From Rhodovulum sulfidophilum DSM 1374 (GTDB taxonomy: Bacteria > Pseudomonadota > Alphaproteobacteria > Rhodobacterales > Rhodobacteraceae), in contig NZ_CP015418.1 in NCBI RefSeq assembly GCF_001633165.1, positions 3,782,001 through 3,846,000 on the forward strand: 64,000 bases of DNA. The letters are read 5' to 3'. Under the pieces are notes generated by a model. The model worked only from the letters and a program-made list of their open reading frames with translations, was not told the DNA's origin and made no database searches. The translations under genes and the position numbers were made by a program. Positions 28,613 to 38,121 of the stretch are shown here, one piece after another. How positions within the stretch are numbered: the first letter of the stretch is position 1; every line of letters begins with the position of its first letter.

Positions 28613-28826
28613 GTCGGTCCTCCCATCCCATGACCCGGACGCCGGCGGAAGCGGCGGCTCAGTATGCCGGTGCATGCAAGCAAACCCGGCCCTGACCGGG
28701 CAAGGTTTTCCGCAACCTCCTTAAAATCGCGTTAATCCTGTTTTATTTCAGGCGTTTACTTGTCTTAACCCCGACCTCTGCCGGGGATTTGGCGAAAAGT
28801 TACCTGTCGCCTTTCAGGCTCACCGA
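28613..28826 (-). promoter_or_regulatory. Presumed hupS promoter region
   Basis: A 214 base gap between hypF and hupS with a pronounced AT-rich core (28715-28770). In R. capsulatus the hupS promoter sits here and is controlled by HupR and IHF. I see no exact TTG-N5-CAA HupR half-site pair and no clear -35/-10, so the elements are not placed. A weak CCCCG/CGGGG hairpin (28769-28773 with 28782-28786) follows the hypF stop. Confidence 0.5.
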
Positions 28827-31061
28827 TCAGAAACTTTCCATCTGCGGCAATTCGCCCGCTGCGGCAATAACGGCCTGCCCCAGCGCCAGCCCGCCGTCAT
28901 TCGCCGGAGTTTCCCTATGGATCAGGACCTTGACCCCGCGCAGGGCGGCAAGCGTCTCGGCCAGCAGCCGCGCGTTCTGAAAGCAGCCGCCCGACAGGAC
29001 AACCGCCCGCGCGCGGCCGGTCTCGACCAGGGCGCGGGCAGGATCGGCGAAGGCGCGCGCAAGCCCGGTATGGAACCGGGCCGAAACGAGCGGATGGGGA
29101 ACTCCGGCCTCGATATCGCCCATCATCTCCCGAAACGCCGGAGCCGGATCGAGGCCCGCAAAGCGGTAGGGCCGGTCCGCCGGACAGCCCTCGGCCAATG
29201 CCTCCAGCCGCATCGCGGCCTCGCCCTCGTAGCTTTGCCGCCCGACGCAAAGCCCCAGCGCCGCGGCGACCGCATCGAAGAGCCGGCCGGCCGAGGAGGA
29301 TGCGGGCGCGTTCAGCCCCGCACGCGCCGCCGCCCGCAGCGCGGCACGCGGCCGGTCGGCGAGCCACCGGTCGGCGCTGTCGGCCAGCCCCGCCGCATCG
29401 AGCCGGACCAGCAGGTTGCGCCATGGCTCGCGCGCGGCGGCATCGCCCCCGACCAGCGGCGCCGGCGCCAGATGCCCGACCCGCTCGACACCGCGATAGT
29501 CCCCCAGCAGCAGCTCTCCGCCCCAGACCGTTCCGTCGGGGCCGTAACCGGTGCCGTCCAGCACGATCCCCGCCACCGGCCCGCCTGCGCGCGGCCAGCC
29601 GTTCTCGGCCAGGCAGGCGGCCAGATGGGCGTGGTGATGCTGGACCTCGATCACCGGCAGGCCCAACGTCCCGGCATGCTGCGTGGCGCGATAGCCCGGA
29701 TGGGCGTCGCAGGCGACCAGTGCCGGACGGTGATCGAAAAGCGCGCCGTAATCGGCCATGGCGCCAAGGAACGCGTCCCAGCTATCCGCCTCGTCGAGAT
29801 CGCCCAGATGATGCGACAGCAGCGCCTGCCCGCCCTTCACGAGACAGATCGCCGATTTCATCTGCCCGCCCAGCGCCAGCACCTGCGGCGCGCCCCCGAC
29901 CCCCTCGGGCAGCGGCAGGGTTCCGGGCACCCGCCCCCGCGCCCGGCGCAGGATCATCGGCGGATCGGCCCGCTCGACGCTGTCATCGAGCCTGCGCGCG
30001 ATCTCGCGGTCATGCAGCAGCACGGCATCGGCAAGATCGCCCAGCAGCGCGCGGGCCTCGTCATTGCCAACCGCCTGCGGCGCCCCCGACAGATTGCCCG
30101 ATGTCATCACCAAAGGCCGCGCCACGGCCGCAAGCAGCAGGTGATGCAGCGGCGTATAGGGCAGCATCACCCCAAGCCGCGTCATCCCCGGCGCGACCGC
30201 TTCGGGCAGGGCGCCGGTGCCGGGCACAAGAACGATGGGCGCGGCCGGATCGCGCAGCCGCGCCAGATCGGCGGCCGAGGGCGTGCAGACCGCCGCCAGA
30301 TCGGCCTCGCGCAGCATCAGCGCAAAGGGCTTGGCCGGGCGGCGCTTGGCACGGCGCAGCCGGTCGAGCGTCGCGGGGTTGCCCGCATCGCAGGCCAGAT
30401 GGAAGCCGCCCAGCCCCTTGACCGCCAGAATGCCACCCTGCCGCAGCAGATCCGCCGCCAGGGGCAGCGGATCGCCCGCGGCAACCGCCCCTCCCGCCCG
30501 CTCCAGCCAGAGCCGGGGGCCGCAATCGGGGCAGGCAATGGGCTGGGCGTGGAACCGGCGGTCGGCCGGATCGCCATATTCGGCGCGGCAGGACGGGCAC
30601 ATGGAAAAGCCCGCCATGGTGGTCTGCGCCCGATCATAGGGCAACCCGCGCAGGATGGTGAAGCGCGGCCCGCAGCGGGTGCAGTTGGTGAAGGCATAGC
30701 CCTGCCTGCGCCCCCCGCCCGCGATCTCGGCCAGGCAATCCGGGCAGGTGGCGGCATCGGGGGTGACGCGGGTCCGGGCCGCCCCGCCCCGGCTGGCGGC
30801 AATGGCAAAGGTTTCGGGGACCGCGTCAAAGCGGCAATCCCGCGCCTCGAGCGCGTCGATCCGCGACAGCCCCGGCGCCCGGGCCGACAGCGCGGCCTGA
30901 AAGCCGTCGAGATCGCCCCCGGCCGCGCGGATCAGCACCCCTTCGGCATCGTTGAAAACCTCGCCGACAAGCCCGAATTCCCGCGCCAGCTGCCAGACGA
31001 AGGGCCGGAAGCCCACGCCCTGCACCTGCCCCCGCACCCGGATCTCGCGGCCCGGCACCAC
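28827..31061 (-). CDS. hypF: Carbamoyltransferase HypF
   Basis: HypF converts carbamoyl phosphate to carbamoyl-adenylate and loads it on HypE for cyanide synthesis. The protein is about 744 aa. Domains in order: acylphosphatase (RVRGQVQGVGFRPFVW), two zinc fingers (CPDC/CTRC and CPSC/CPDC), a YrdC-like domain and a Kae1-like domain with the VQHHHAHLAACLAENG metal site. The start is uncertain: the frame has no nearby ATG, and GTG at 31061, two bases after the hupV stop, is the best choice; GTG at 31058 is equivalent. Confidence 0.94.
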   Translation of the reverse strand: MVPGREIRVRGQVQGVGFRPFVWQLAREFGLVGEVFNDAEGVLIRAAGGDLDGFQAALSARAPGLSRIDALEARDCRFDAVPETFAIAASRGGAARTRVTPDAATCPDCLAEIAGGGRRQGYAFTNCTRCGPRFTILRGLPYDRAQTTMAGFSMCPSCRAEYGDPADRRFHAQPIACPDCGPRLWLERAGGAVAAGDPLPLAADLLRQGGILAVKGLGGFHLACDAGNPATLDRLRRAKRRPAKPFALMLREADLAAVCTPSAADLARLRDPAAPIVLVPGTGALPEAVAPGMTRLGVMLPYTPLHHLLLAAVARPLVMTSGNLSGAPQAVGNDEARALLGDLADAVLLHDREIARRLDDSVERADPPMILRRARGRVPGTLPLPEGVGGAPQVLALGGQMKSAICLVKGGQALLSHHLGDLDEADSWDAFLGAMADYGALFDHRPALVACDAHPGYRATQHAGTLGLPVIEVQHHHAHLAACLAENGWPRAGGPVAGIVLDGTGYGPDGTVWGGELLLGDYRGVERVGHLAPAPLVGGDAAAREPWRNLLVRLDAAGLADSADRWLADRPRAALRAAARAGLNAPASSSAGRLFDAVAAALGLCVGRQSYEGEAAMRLEALAEGCPADRPYRFAGLDPAPAFREMMGDIEAGVPHPLVSARFHTGLARAFADPARALVETGRARAVVLSGGCFQNARLLAETLAALRGVKVLIHRETPANDGGLALGQAVIAAAGELPQMESF

Positions 31062-31062
31062 C

Positions 31063-32487
31063 TCAATGCACCGTGCAGACCATGCAGGGATCGAAGCTGC
31101 GCACCACATGCTGAACCGCCAGCGGCGTCGTCTTGCCCTCGGCGACCGGCACGCCCTCAAGCGCGGCTTCCAGCGGGCCGGGCGTGCCCGAGGCATCGCG
31201 CGGGCTGAAATTCCAGGTCGTCGGCGCCACGATCTGATAAGAGGCGATCCGTCCGTTCTCGACCCGCAGCCAATGGCCCAGCGCGCCGCGCGCGGCCTCG
31301 ACCAGCCCGACGCCCTCGCCCTCGCGGATTTTGGGCGCGGGGCGCATGAACTCCGCCGCGGGATCGAGCCAGCGCAGGAGGTCCTCCATGAAGATCTGGG
31401 TCCGGGCCAGATCGAGCAGCCGCCCGGCGACGCGGGTCATCACCCCGCCGCCCGCCAGCGCCACAGCCAGCGGATGCCCGGCCATCACCTGACGCGCCAG
31501 CGCCCCGGTCTCGTAGCCGAGCCCGTCGAGCCGGGGCGCCTTGCACCAGCTGTAGGCCTCGGCACGCATGTCCTCGTCGGGCAGGGTCTGGCCTTCGGAC
31601 GGGTGCGCCGCCCCGCCCAGCATCCAGGCATGCGAGAGATCCTCGCAGAGCCCGCCCAGATCGAGCGGCAGCAGCCCGTCCTTCCAGATGCCCGGTGCAA
31701 AGCCATGCCCTTCGGCCAGCGGATAGGCCCCGAAGCTGAGATACCGCCCCGAGCCCCGGCCCAGCGCATCGAGATCTAGATCGGCCGCGATCTCGAGAAA
31801 CAGGCCGGCATCGCCCCGGTCCCAGCCCATCAGCCCCTCGCGCGTGCCCAGCGCCACGAAATCCTCCAGCGGCGCGCCGAACAGCTCGGCCTCGAGATAG
31901 CGGCGAAAGGCGGCAAGGCTTGCCGCGATCCGCACCTTGTCGCGCGGCCCCGGGGCGCGGGTGACGCCGCCGGGCTGGATCGCCAGCGTATGGGGCCATT
32001 TGCCCGCCATCAGCCCGAGGACATGCATCAGCTCGGCCCGCATCGCGATGGCCGCCCGGGGCGCCGCGCCCTGTTCGGCGGTGAAGCGCGCGATCGCGCG
32101 CGCGTGCCAAGACCGCCCGGCATAGGCGGGGCGGGCGAAATCGGGCATGAAGAACAGGTTGAAATGGACCAGATGGTCCGAGACATTCTCGATCGCGTGG
32201 ATCAGCGCGGCCATCGCCGCACCCGCAGGCGCGGGCTCATGGCCGCCTGCATCGGCCAGTGCGCGCGCTGCCGCCGCCGACTGGCTGATCGAGCAGATGC
32301 CGCAGATCCGCGGCGTGATGGTCAGCGCGTCCGAGGCCGGACGGCCGGTCAACATCCGCTCGAAACCGCGATAGAGCGGGGCGTTGACCCGGGCGCTGCG
32401 CACCCGTCCCTCGGCGATATCCAGATGCACCTCGAGATCGCCCTCGACACGGTTGAAGGGGCCCACGATCAGGCGCGTTCCGGTCAT
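31063..32487 (-). CDS. hupV: Regulatory (H2-sensing) hydrogenase large subunit HupV
   Basis: Large subunit of the cytoplasmic H2 sensor. The protein is 474 aa. Metal motifs are RICGICSISQ near residue 61 and DPCMVCTVH at the extreme C-terminus. The protein ends exactly at the His where the catalytic enzyme is cut, so no endopeptidase step is needed, as known for HupV/HoxC. It is translationally coupled to hupU (ATGA). Confidence 0.96.
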   Translation of the reverse strand: MTGTRLIVGPFNRVEGDLEVHLDIAEGRVRSARVNAPLYRGFERMLTGRPASDALTITPRICGICSISQSAAAARALADAGGHEPAPAGAAMAALIHAIENVSDHLVHFNLFFMPDFARPAYAGRSWHARAIARFTAEQGAAPRAAIAMRAELMHVLGLMAGKWPHTLAIQPGGVTRAPGPRDKVRIAASLAAFRRYLEAELFGAPLEDFVALGTREGLMGWDRGDAGLFLEIAADLDLDALGRGSGRYLSFGAYPLAEGHGFAPGIWKDGLLPLDLGGLCEDLSHAWMLGGAAHPSEGQTLPDEDMRAEAYSWCKAPRLDGLGYETGALARQVMAGHPLAVALAGGGVMTRVAGRLLDLARTQIFMEDLLRWLDPAAEFMRPAPKIREGEGVGLVEAARGALGHWLRVENGRIASYQIVAPTTWNFSPRDASGTPGPLEAALEGVPVAEGKTTPLAVQHVVRSFDPCMVCTVH

Positions 32488-33476
32488 CCGCGCGGCTTGC
32501 CCGGGCGCGGCAGCACCTCGATCCGGTCGGCGGTGGCGTTCTTCGCCAGCCGCTCGGGCGTCGCGGCCTTCGACAGCGAGGCCAGCGCCATGAACCAGGC
32601 CTTGGGCATGTCGGAGGGCAACCCGACCGGGATCCCCGCGACCTTAGGCGTTTCGGTGAAGGCGTGGCGGGGTTCCTCGAATTCGGGCGCGGTGCAGGAG
32701 ATGCAGGGATAGCCCGCACGGGTGCAGCTTCCCTGCCCGTTCCAGGGGCGGATGTTGCAATCGCCCACCGCCTGGGTACCGACGCAGCCCAGATGCTCCA
32801 TCATGCAGCCCATTTCGCAAAGCGCGGTAGCGCTGGCCTTGTATTCGTAGAACTCGTTCCTGGGACAGCCGTGATGGACCAGATGCTCGGCATAGAAGCG
32901 CGGCCGGGCCAGCGCATCGAGATCTTCGGGCCCCATCGCGCCCGCGGCCAGCAGCATCAGCGTTTCCGTGACCCAGTCGGGATGCGTCGGGCAGCCCGCC
33001 ACGTTGATCACCGGCAGCCCGGTCGGGTCGCGGAATTCGGGCGGCAGGATACCGCCCGGATGGGCGCCCTCATATTGCAGCCCGGCCGCGTCCGAAGGGT
33101 TGCCACCGGCGCTGGTGACACCGCCGAAGGCCGCGCAGGAGCCCACCGCCACCACATGCCGGGCCCGCGGCACCAGCCGCCCGACCCAGTCGAGCATCGA
33201 GCGTCCCGTGCCCGACAGCATCTGGAACCGCCCGGTCCCCTTCGGCCCGCGGGCAATGGCACCCTCGACGCAGAGCACATCGAGCGGGATGTCGCCGGCG
33301 GCAACGGCCTCCAGCAGCGCGCGCGCCTCGGCTCCGGTCGCCTCGGACAGCGACGGATGCCACAGAAACCGGATGCCCGCGCCCTCGAACAGATCGAACA
33401 GCGTCGGCGACTCGGCACAGAGCAGCGACATGGTGCAGCCGCCGCAGCCCGAGGCCTGAAGCCAGAGCACATTCAT
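32484..33476 (-). CDS. hupU: Regulatory (H2-sensing) hydrogenase small subunit HupU
   Basis: FeS subunit of the sensor hydrogenase, 330 aa. There is no Tat signal: it starts directly at MNVLWLQASGCGGC, the proximal cluster motif, so it stays in the cytoplasm. Other ligands are in GSCAAFGG, AGCPTHPDW, HHGCPRNEFYEY, CEMGCMMEHLGC and CISC. The start overlaps the hupT stop (ATGA). Confidence 0.96.
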   Translation of the reverse strand: MNVLWLQASGCGGCTMSLLCAESPTLFDLFEGAGIRFLWHPSLSEATGAEARALLEAVAAGDIPLDVLCVEGAIARGPKGTGRFQMLSGTGRSMLDWVGRLVPRARHVVAVGSCAAFGGVTSAGGNPSDAAGLQYEGAHPGGILPPEFRDPTGLPVINVAGCPTHPDWVTETLMLLAAGAMGPEDLDALARPRFYAEHLVHHGCPRNEFYEYKASATALCEMGCMMEHLGCVGTQAVGDCNIRPWNGQGSCTRAGYPCISCTAPEFEEPRHAFTETPKVAGIPVGLPSDMPKAWFMALASLSKAATPERLAKNATADRIEVLPRPGKPRG

Positions 33477-34798
33477 GGCCGGTCTCCGGCCAAGGGCAGG
33501 TCGAGCCGGAAGCAGGCCCCCGTCCCGACCGGGCACAGACTGAGCTGGCCGCCATGCTCGGCCGCGATCTTGGCGCTGATCGCGAGGCCGAGCCCGGTCC
33601 CCTGCCCGACCTCCTTGGTCGTGAAGAACGGATCGAAGATCAGCGTCCTGACCGCATCGGGCACGCCGGGGCCGTCATCGCTTACCTTCAGGACCGCCGC
33701 CTCGGCCTCGGCGCCGAACCAGAGCTCCATCCGCCCGCCCGGCCCGGCGGCGTCCCGCGCGTTCTGCACCAGGTTCATCACCACCTGCTGGACATGGCCG
33801 GGCCGCCCCAGCGCCATCACCCTGTCCGCCCCGGCAAACGCGATCTCGACATCGCCCCGCGAGCCGCGCATCACCCAGCTTGCCGCGACCCGCGCGGTTT
33901 CGACCAGATCGAACGCCACCCGCTCGCCCGAGCCTTCGGAAGAGAGCCGCCGCAGATCCTCGACGATGTCGCGCACCCGCTCGGCCCCGTCGCGGGCCCC
34001 CGCCACCGCATCGCGCAGGTTGCGGATCTCGCGGTCGAGACGCAGCTCCTCGCGCAGCCGCACCAGTTCGGCACGGTCGGCGCCCGACTGCACCCGCTCG
34101 AAATAGGATTCGAACTTGCCGGCATAGCGTTCCAGCGCATGGGCATTGGCATAGACGAAGCTGATCGGATTGTTCAGCTCATGCGCGACGCCCGCCAGCA
34201 GCCGCCCCAGCGAGGCCAGCTTTTCGTTGCGCACCAGAAGCGCCTGCGCCGCCTTCAGCTCGTCATGGCTGGCGGCAAGCTCGGCATAGGCCTGGCGCAG
34301 CTCGCCCAGCGGACGGCCGGTCAGCACATGGCCGGTGACCCGGCCGCGCTCGTCCATGCGGGGCGACAGCGACAGTTCAAGCGGCGTCTCGCCCTCGGCC
34401 GCGATCAGCCCGGCCTCGAGCATCACCGGACAGCGGCCCTGACCGGCCCGCGTCATCGCCGCCTCGAGCGCGGGGCGGTCGGCTTCGGAAAACAGCTCGG
34501 TGACCGGGCGCCCGGCAAAGCCCTCGCGCGGGGCCCCGGTGCGGAGCGCGGTCGAGGCCGACACCTCCTCGACCCGGCCGCCGCGGGCCACCACGATCAG
34601 AACGTCCGAGACCGAGGCGAGGATCGAGCCGAGAAACGAGCGCATCGTCTCGAGCTCGGCATTCTTGGCCTCGAGCTGTTCCTGATAGTCGACGAGATCG
34701 ACATAGGTCCGGTCGACCGCGGACAGCACATCGGCCCAGACCGCGTCCGAGAATTCGCCCTCGCCGGAGACAAGGCCCCTGGTGATGTCCCGTGCCAT
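33473..34798 (-). CDS. hupT: Hydrogenase-control histidine kinase HupT
   Basis: Soluble sensor kinase of 441 aa with no membrane segment. A coiled region (residues 30-60) and a PAS-like domain (about 65-180) precede the kinase core. The H-box is GVAHELNNPISFVYAN, the N-box LVQNARDAAG, followed by DDGPGVP, DPFFTTK and GQGTGLGLAI. In R. capsulatus HupT phosphorylates HupR, and HupUV tunes it in response to H2. The start at 34798 (MARDITRG) has GGGAGGA upstream. It lies 47 bases after the deaminase gene. Confidence 0.95.
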   Translation of the reverse strand: MARDITRGLVSGEGEFSDAVWADVLSAVDRTYVDLVDYQEQLEAKNAELETMRSFLGSILASVSDVLIVVARGGRVEEVSASTALRTGAPREGFAGRPVTELFSEADRPALEAAMTRAGQGRCPVMLEAGLIAAEGETPLELSLSPRMDERGRVTGHVLTGRPLGELRQAYAELAASHDELKAAQALLVRNEKLASLGRLLAGVAHELNNPISFVYANAHALERYAGKFESYFERVQSGADRAELVRLREELRLDREIRNLRDAVAGARDGAERVRDIVEDLRRLSSEGSGERVAFDLVETARVAASWVMRGSRGDVEIAFAGADRVMALGRPGHVQQVVMNLVQNARDAAGPGGRMELWFGAEAEAAVLKVSDDGPGVPDAVRTLIFDPFFTTKEVGQGTGLGLAISAKIAAEHGGQLSLCPVGTGACFRLDLPLAGDRP

Positions 34799-34845
34799 CT
34801 GTCCTCCCTCGGGCGGAGGATAACCTCCTCCTTCCACGGCGCAAA

Positions 34846-36129
34846 TCAATTCACGTGGTGGCGGCGGCGCACGCCCGTCGGGCGTCCCGGCAGGTCGAGC
34901 CTCGCATCGGCCCGCGGTGTCTCGGACACCACCTTGCCTTTCGAGATCACCGCCAGGCGGGCGGGCCGAAGCCGGATCGCCTCGATCGCGTCGCCCGCAT
35001 CGAGGATCACCAGCGAGGCCTGGGCGCCTTCATGAAGCCCGTAGCCGTCCAGATGCAGGATCTTCGCGCTTTCGGTGGTGGCCATCTCGAAGCACTGCCG
35101 CATCTCGGCGGGCGAGGTCATCTGCGCCACATGCAGCCCCATGAAGGCGACGTCCAGCATGTCGGCGGTGCCCAGCGGATACCACGGGTCGCGCACGCAG
35201 TCCTGACCCCAGCCGACGGTGATGCCATGGGCCTGCATCTCCTTCACCCGGGTCAGGCCGCGCCGCTTCGGGAAGCTGTCATGGCGCCCCTGGATCACGA
35301 TGTTGATCAGCGGGTTCGGCACCGCCGAAAGCCCGGACTCGGCCATCAGCGGTAAGAGCTTGGACACATAGTAATTGTCCATCGAATGCATCGAGGTCAG
35401 ATGGCTGCCATTGACCCGGCCCTGCAGCCCCAGCCGCTGGGTCTCATAAGCCAGCGTCTCGACATGGCGGCTGAGGGGATCGTCGGTCTCGTCGCAATGC
35501 AGGTCGACCAGAAGCCCGCGCTCGGCCGCGATCTCGCAAAGCTCGCGGACCGAGGCCCGGCCATCCTCCATCGTGCGCTCGAAATGCGGGATGCCGCCCA
35601 CCACATCGACCCCCATGTCGAGCGCGCGCAGGGTGTTGGCCTTGGCCGTCGGATCGCGCAGGAAACCGTCCTGCGGAAAGGCGACCAGTTGCAGATCGAG
35701 ATAGGGGCGAACCTTCTCGCGGACCTCCAGCATCGCCTCGACGCCCTTGAGGCTGTCATCGCAGGTATCGACATGGCTGCGGATCGCCAGCAGCCCCATG
35801 CTTACGGCCCAGTCGCAATAGGCCAACGCGCGCTCGACCATCTGATCGACGGTCGCGATCTCTTTCAGCTCGCCCCACAGAGCGATCCCCTCCAGCAGCG
35901 TGCCCGAGGCGTTGATCCGGGGCGTGCCGTAGGACAGCGTCGCGTCCATGTGGAAATGCGGATCGACGAAGGGCGGAGAGACGAGATCGCCCGCCGCGTC
36001 GATCACCCGTCCGGCGGTCGAGCCCGACAGATCGCCGATCGCCGCGATCCGATCCTTCGAAATCCCGATATCCCCCACCTGTCCATCGGGCAGGTTTCCA
36101 TCGACGATCAGAAGGTCGAACTCGGCCAT
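34846..36129 (-). CDS. codA: Cytosine deaminase-like amidohydrolase
   Basis: A 427 aa amidohydrolase of the CodA branch. Metal ligands are in PHFHMDATLSYG, DLHCDETDD and the GWGQDCVRDPWYP motif containing the catalytic Asp. The expected reaction is cytosine (or isoguanine-type) deamination. It is the last gene of a nucleoside/nucleobase ABC operon, one base after the permease stop, which supports a nucleobase substrate. Confidence 0.85.
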   Translation of the reverse strand: MAEFDLLIVDGNLPDGQVGDIGISKDRIAAIGDLSGSTAGRVIDAAGDLVSPPFVDPHFHMDATLSYGTPRINASGTLLEGIALWGELKEIATVDQMVERALAYCDWAVSMGLLAIRSHVDTCDDSLKGVEAMLEVREKVRPYLDLQLVAFPQDGFLRDPTAKANTLRALDMGVDVVGGIPHFERTMEDGRASVRELCEIAAERGLLVDLHCDETDDPLSRHVETLAYETQRLGLQGRVNGSHLTSMHSMDNYYVSKLLPLMAESGLSAVPNPLINIVIQGRHDSFPKRRGLTRVKEMQAHGITVGWGQDCVRDPWYPLGTADMLDVAFMGLHVAQMTSPAEMRQCFEMATTESAKILHLDGYGLHEGAQASLVILDAGDAIEAIRLRPARLAVISKGKVVSETPRADARLDLPGRPTGVRRRHHVN

Positions 36130-36130
36130 G

Positions 36131-37075
36131 TCAGCGTTCTCCGCGGTTAAAGGGCGTCATCAGGGCGGCAGGCACCTCGGCCCGGCGCGACATCAGGACC
36201 AGCGCCAGGATCGACAGCGCATAGGGCACCATCAGGAAGACCTGGTAGGGGATGTCGGCGCCCAGAGGCGTCTGCTGCAACCGGATCTGTAGCGCGTCGA
36301 AGGCCGCGAACAAGAGCGCACCGATCAAAGCCTTGCCCGGACGCCACGCACCGAAGACGACAAGCGCGATGCAGATCCAGCCGCGCCCGTTCACCATCTC
36401 GAAGAAGAAGGAGGAAAAGGCCGACATGGTCAGGAAGGCCCCGCCCACGGCCATCAGGCCCGAGCCGGCCATCACCGCGCCGATGCGGATCGCGGCGACG
36501 GACAGCCCCTGCGCCTCGACCGCGGCCGGGTTCTCGCCCGCCGCGCGGAGCGCCAGGCCCAGCGGCGTGCGGTAAAGAACCAGCGCCACGGCGATGACGC
36601 AGGCAAAGGCCAGATAGGTCAGCGCGGTCTGCGAAAACAGCGCCTCGCCGAAGAAGGGCAAATCGGACAGGCCCGGGATATGCAGCGGCTGGAACGGCTC
36701 GATCCGGGGCGGGCTGGTGACCTCGGGCAGCGACAGGCGGTAGGCGTAATAGGCGCTGGAGGTCGCCAGCATGGTGATGCCGAGGCCCACGACATGCTGC
36801 GACAGCCCGAAGGGCACGGTCAGAACCCCGTGCAGCGCGCCGAAGGCCATGCCGGTCAGAAGCGCGACCAGCAGTCCCGGCCAGAGCCCGAGCCCGGCAT
36901 AGACCGCCATCCAGCCCGCGAAGGCGCCCGCGACCATGATCCCCTCGATCCCGAGGTTCAGAACGCCCGCGCGTTCGCAGATGAGCTCTCCCATGGTGGC
37001 GAAGATCAGTGGCGAGGCGATGCGCAGGACCGCCGCCCAGAAGCTGGCCGACAGAAGGATGTCAAGGATCTCCAT
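36131..37075 (-). CDS. ABC transporter permease, nucleoside/BMP type (second)
   Basis: A 314 aa membrane protein of the BPD_transp_2 family with about eight to ten hydrophobic segments. The GELICERAGVLNLGIEGIM motif is the family hallmark for nucleoside-type (YufQ/NupQ) permeases. The start overlaps the stop of the first permease (TGATG). Confidence 0.92.
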   Translation of the reverse strand: MEILDILLSASFWAAVLRIASPLIFATMGELICERAGVLNLGIEGIMVAGAFAGWMAVYAGLGLWPGLLVALLTGMAFGALHGVLTVPFGLSQHVVGLGITMLATSSAYYAYRLSLPEVTSPPRIEPFQPLHIPGLSDLPFFGEALFSQTALTYLAFACVIAVALVLYRTPLGLALRAAGENPAAVEAQGLSVAAIRIGAVMAGSGLMAVGGAFLTMSAFSSFFFEMVNGRGWICIALVVFGAWRPGKALIGALLFAAFDALQIRLQQTPLGADIPYQVFLMVPYALSILALVLMSRRAEVPAALMTPFNRGER

Positions 37076-38121
37076 CAGCCCCTCACCACGCGGAATTTCG
37101 TCAGAAGGATCGCCAGAACCATCGACAGGAGCGCCACCGCGACCGAGATATCGGCGATATAGGTGGGCACATCGGCCGCACGGCTCATGCTGTTGGCGCC
37201 AACGAAGACGCCCGCCACGAAGATCGCCGAGGCAACGACGCCCAAGGGGTGCAGAAGCGCCAGCATCGCGACGACGATGCCGGTGTAGCCAAAGCCCGGG
37301 CTCAGATCCAGGGTCAGGTTGCCCTTCAGCCCCGCCACCTCGGAGAACCCGGCCAGCGCCGCCAGCCCGCCCGACAGGAGCGCGGTCTTGACGATCACCC
37401 GGTTGACCGGGATGCCCGCGAAGCGCGCGGCCTGCGCGTTCAGCCCCACCGCGCGGATCTCGTAGCCCAGGGTCGTGCGGATCTGGATCAGCCAGACCGA
37501 CACGGCAGCGATCAGCGCCAGCCCAAAGCCCCAGTGCAGCCTCAGCCCCTCGATCAGCCGCGGCAGGCGGGCGTCGCGCGGGATGGGCGGCGATTTCGGC
37601 CAACCCATGCCCATCGGGTCCTTCAGCGGGCCTTCCAGCAGCATCGAGATGAAGAGCAGCATGATGAAGTTCAGCAAAAGCGTCGTGACGACCTCGTCGA
37701 CGCCGAGCCTCAGTTTCAGCACCGCCGGTCCCAGCAGCACCAGCGCGCCCGCGAGGATCGCCGCCACCGCCATTGCCGGGATCGCGACCGCGCCCGGCAG
37801 GCCGAGCTGCGTGCCGACCAGCACGGTCAGGAGCGCGCCTGCGTATAGCTGCGCCTCGGCGCCGATATTCCAGAGCCGGGCACGGAAGGCCACGGCCACG
37901 GCAAGCCCGGTGAAGATCAGTGGCGTCGCCCGGTTCAGGGTCTCGAGCAGCGCGAATTTCGAGCCCGCGGCGCCCTTCACGATCAGCCCCAGCGTGGCGA
38001 AGGGGTCGGCGCCTGCAAGTTTCGCAAGCCCCGAGGCCACCGCGACGGTGAAGGCCAGCGCCGCGAGCGGCAGGCCCAGGCGGCGGGTCAGCGTCGGATT
38101 GTGAACCGGATCAAGCCGCAT
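37075..38121 (-). CDS. ABC transporter permease, nucleoside/BMP type (first)
   Basis: A 348 aa BPD_transp_2 permease (YufP/NupP type). Signatures are PLIFTGLAVAVAFRARLWNIGAEAQ and GVDEVVTTLLLNFIM. About ten membrane segments start near residue 18. The start lies eleven bases inside the 3' end of the ATPase gene. Confidence 0.92.
   Translation of the reverse strand: MRLDPVHNPTLTRRLGLPLAALAFTVAVASGLAKLAGADPFATLGLIVKGAAGSKFALLETLNRATPLIFTGLAVAVAFRARLWNIGAEAQLYAGALLTVLVGTQLGLPGAVAIPAMAVAAILAGALVLLGPAVLKLRLGVDEVVTTLLLNFIMLLFISMLLEGPLKDPMGMGWPKSPPIPRDARLPRLIEGLRLHWGFGLALIAAVSVWLIQIRTTLGYEIRAVGLNAQAARFAGIPVNRVIVKTALLSGGLAALAGFSEVAGLKGNLTLDLSPGFGYTGIVVAMLALLHPLGVVASAIFVAGVFVGANSMSRAADVPTYIADISVAVALLSMVLAILLTKFRVVRG

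Noticed and set aside
28613..28826. HupR binding site TTG-N5-CAA in the hupS promoter
   Set aside because: I found only near matches (for example TTGCGGAAAAC on the minus strand) and no exact site, so no operator was annotated.
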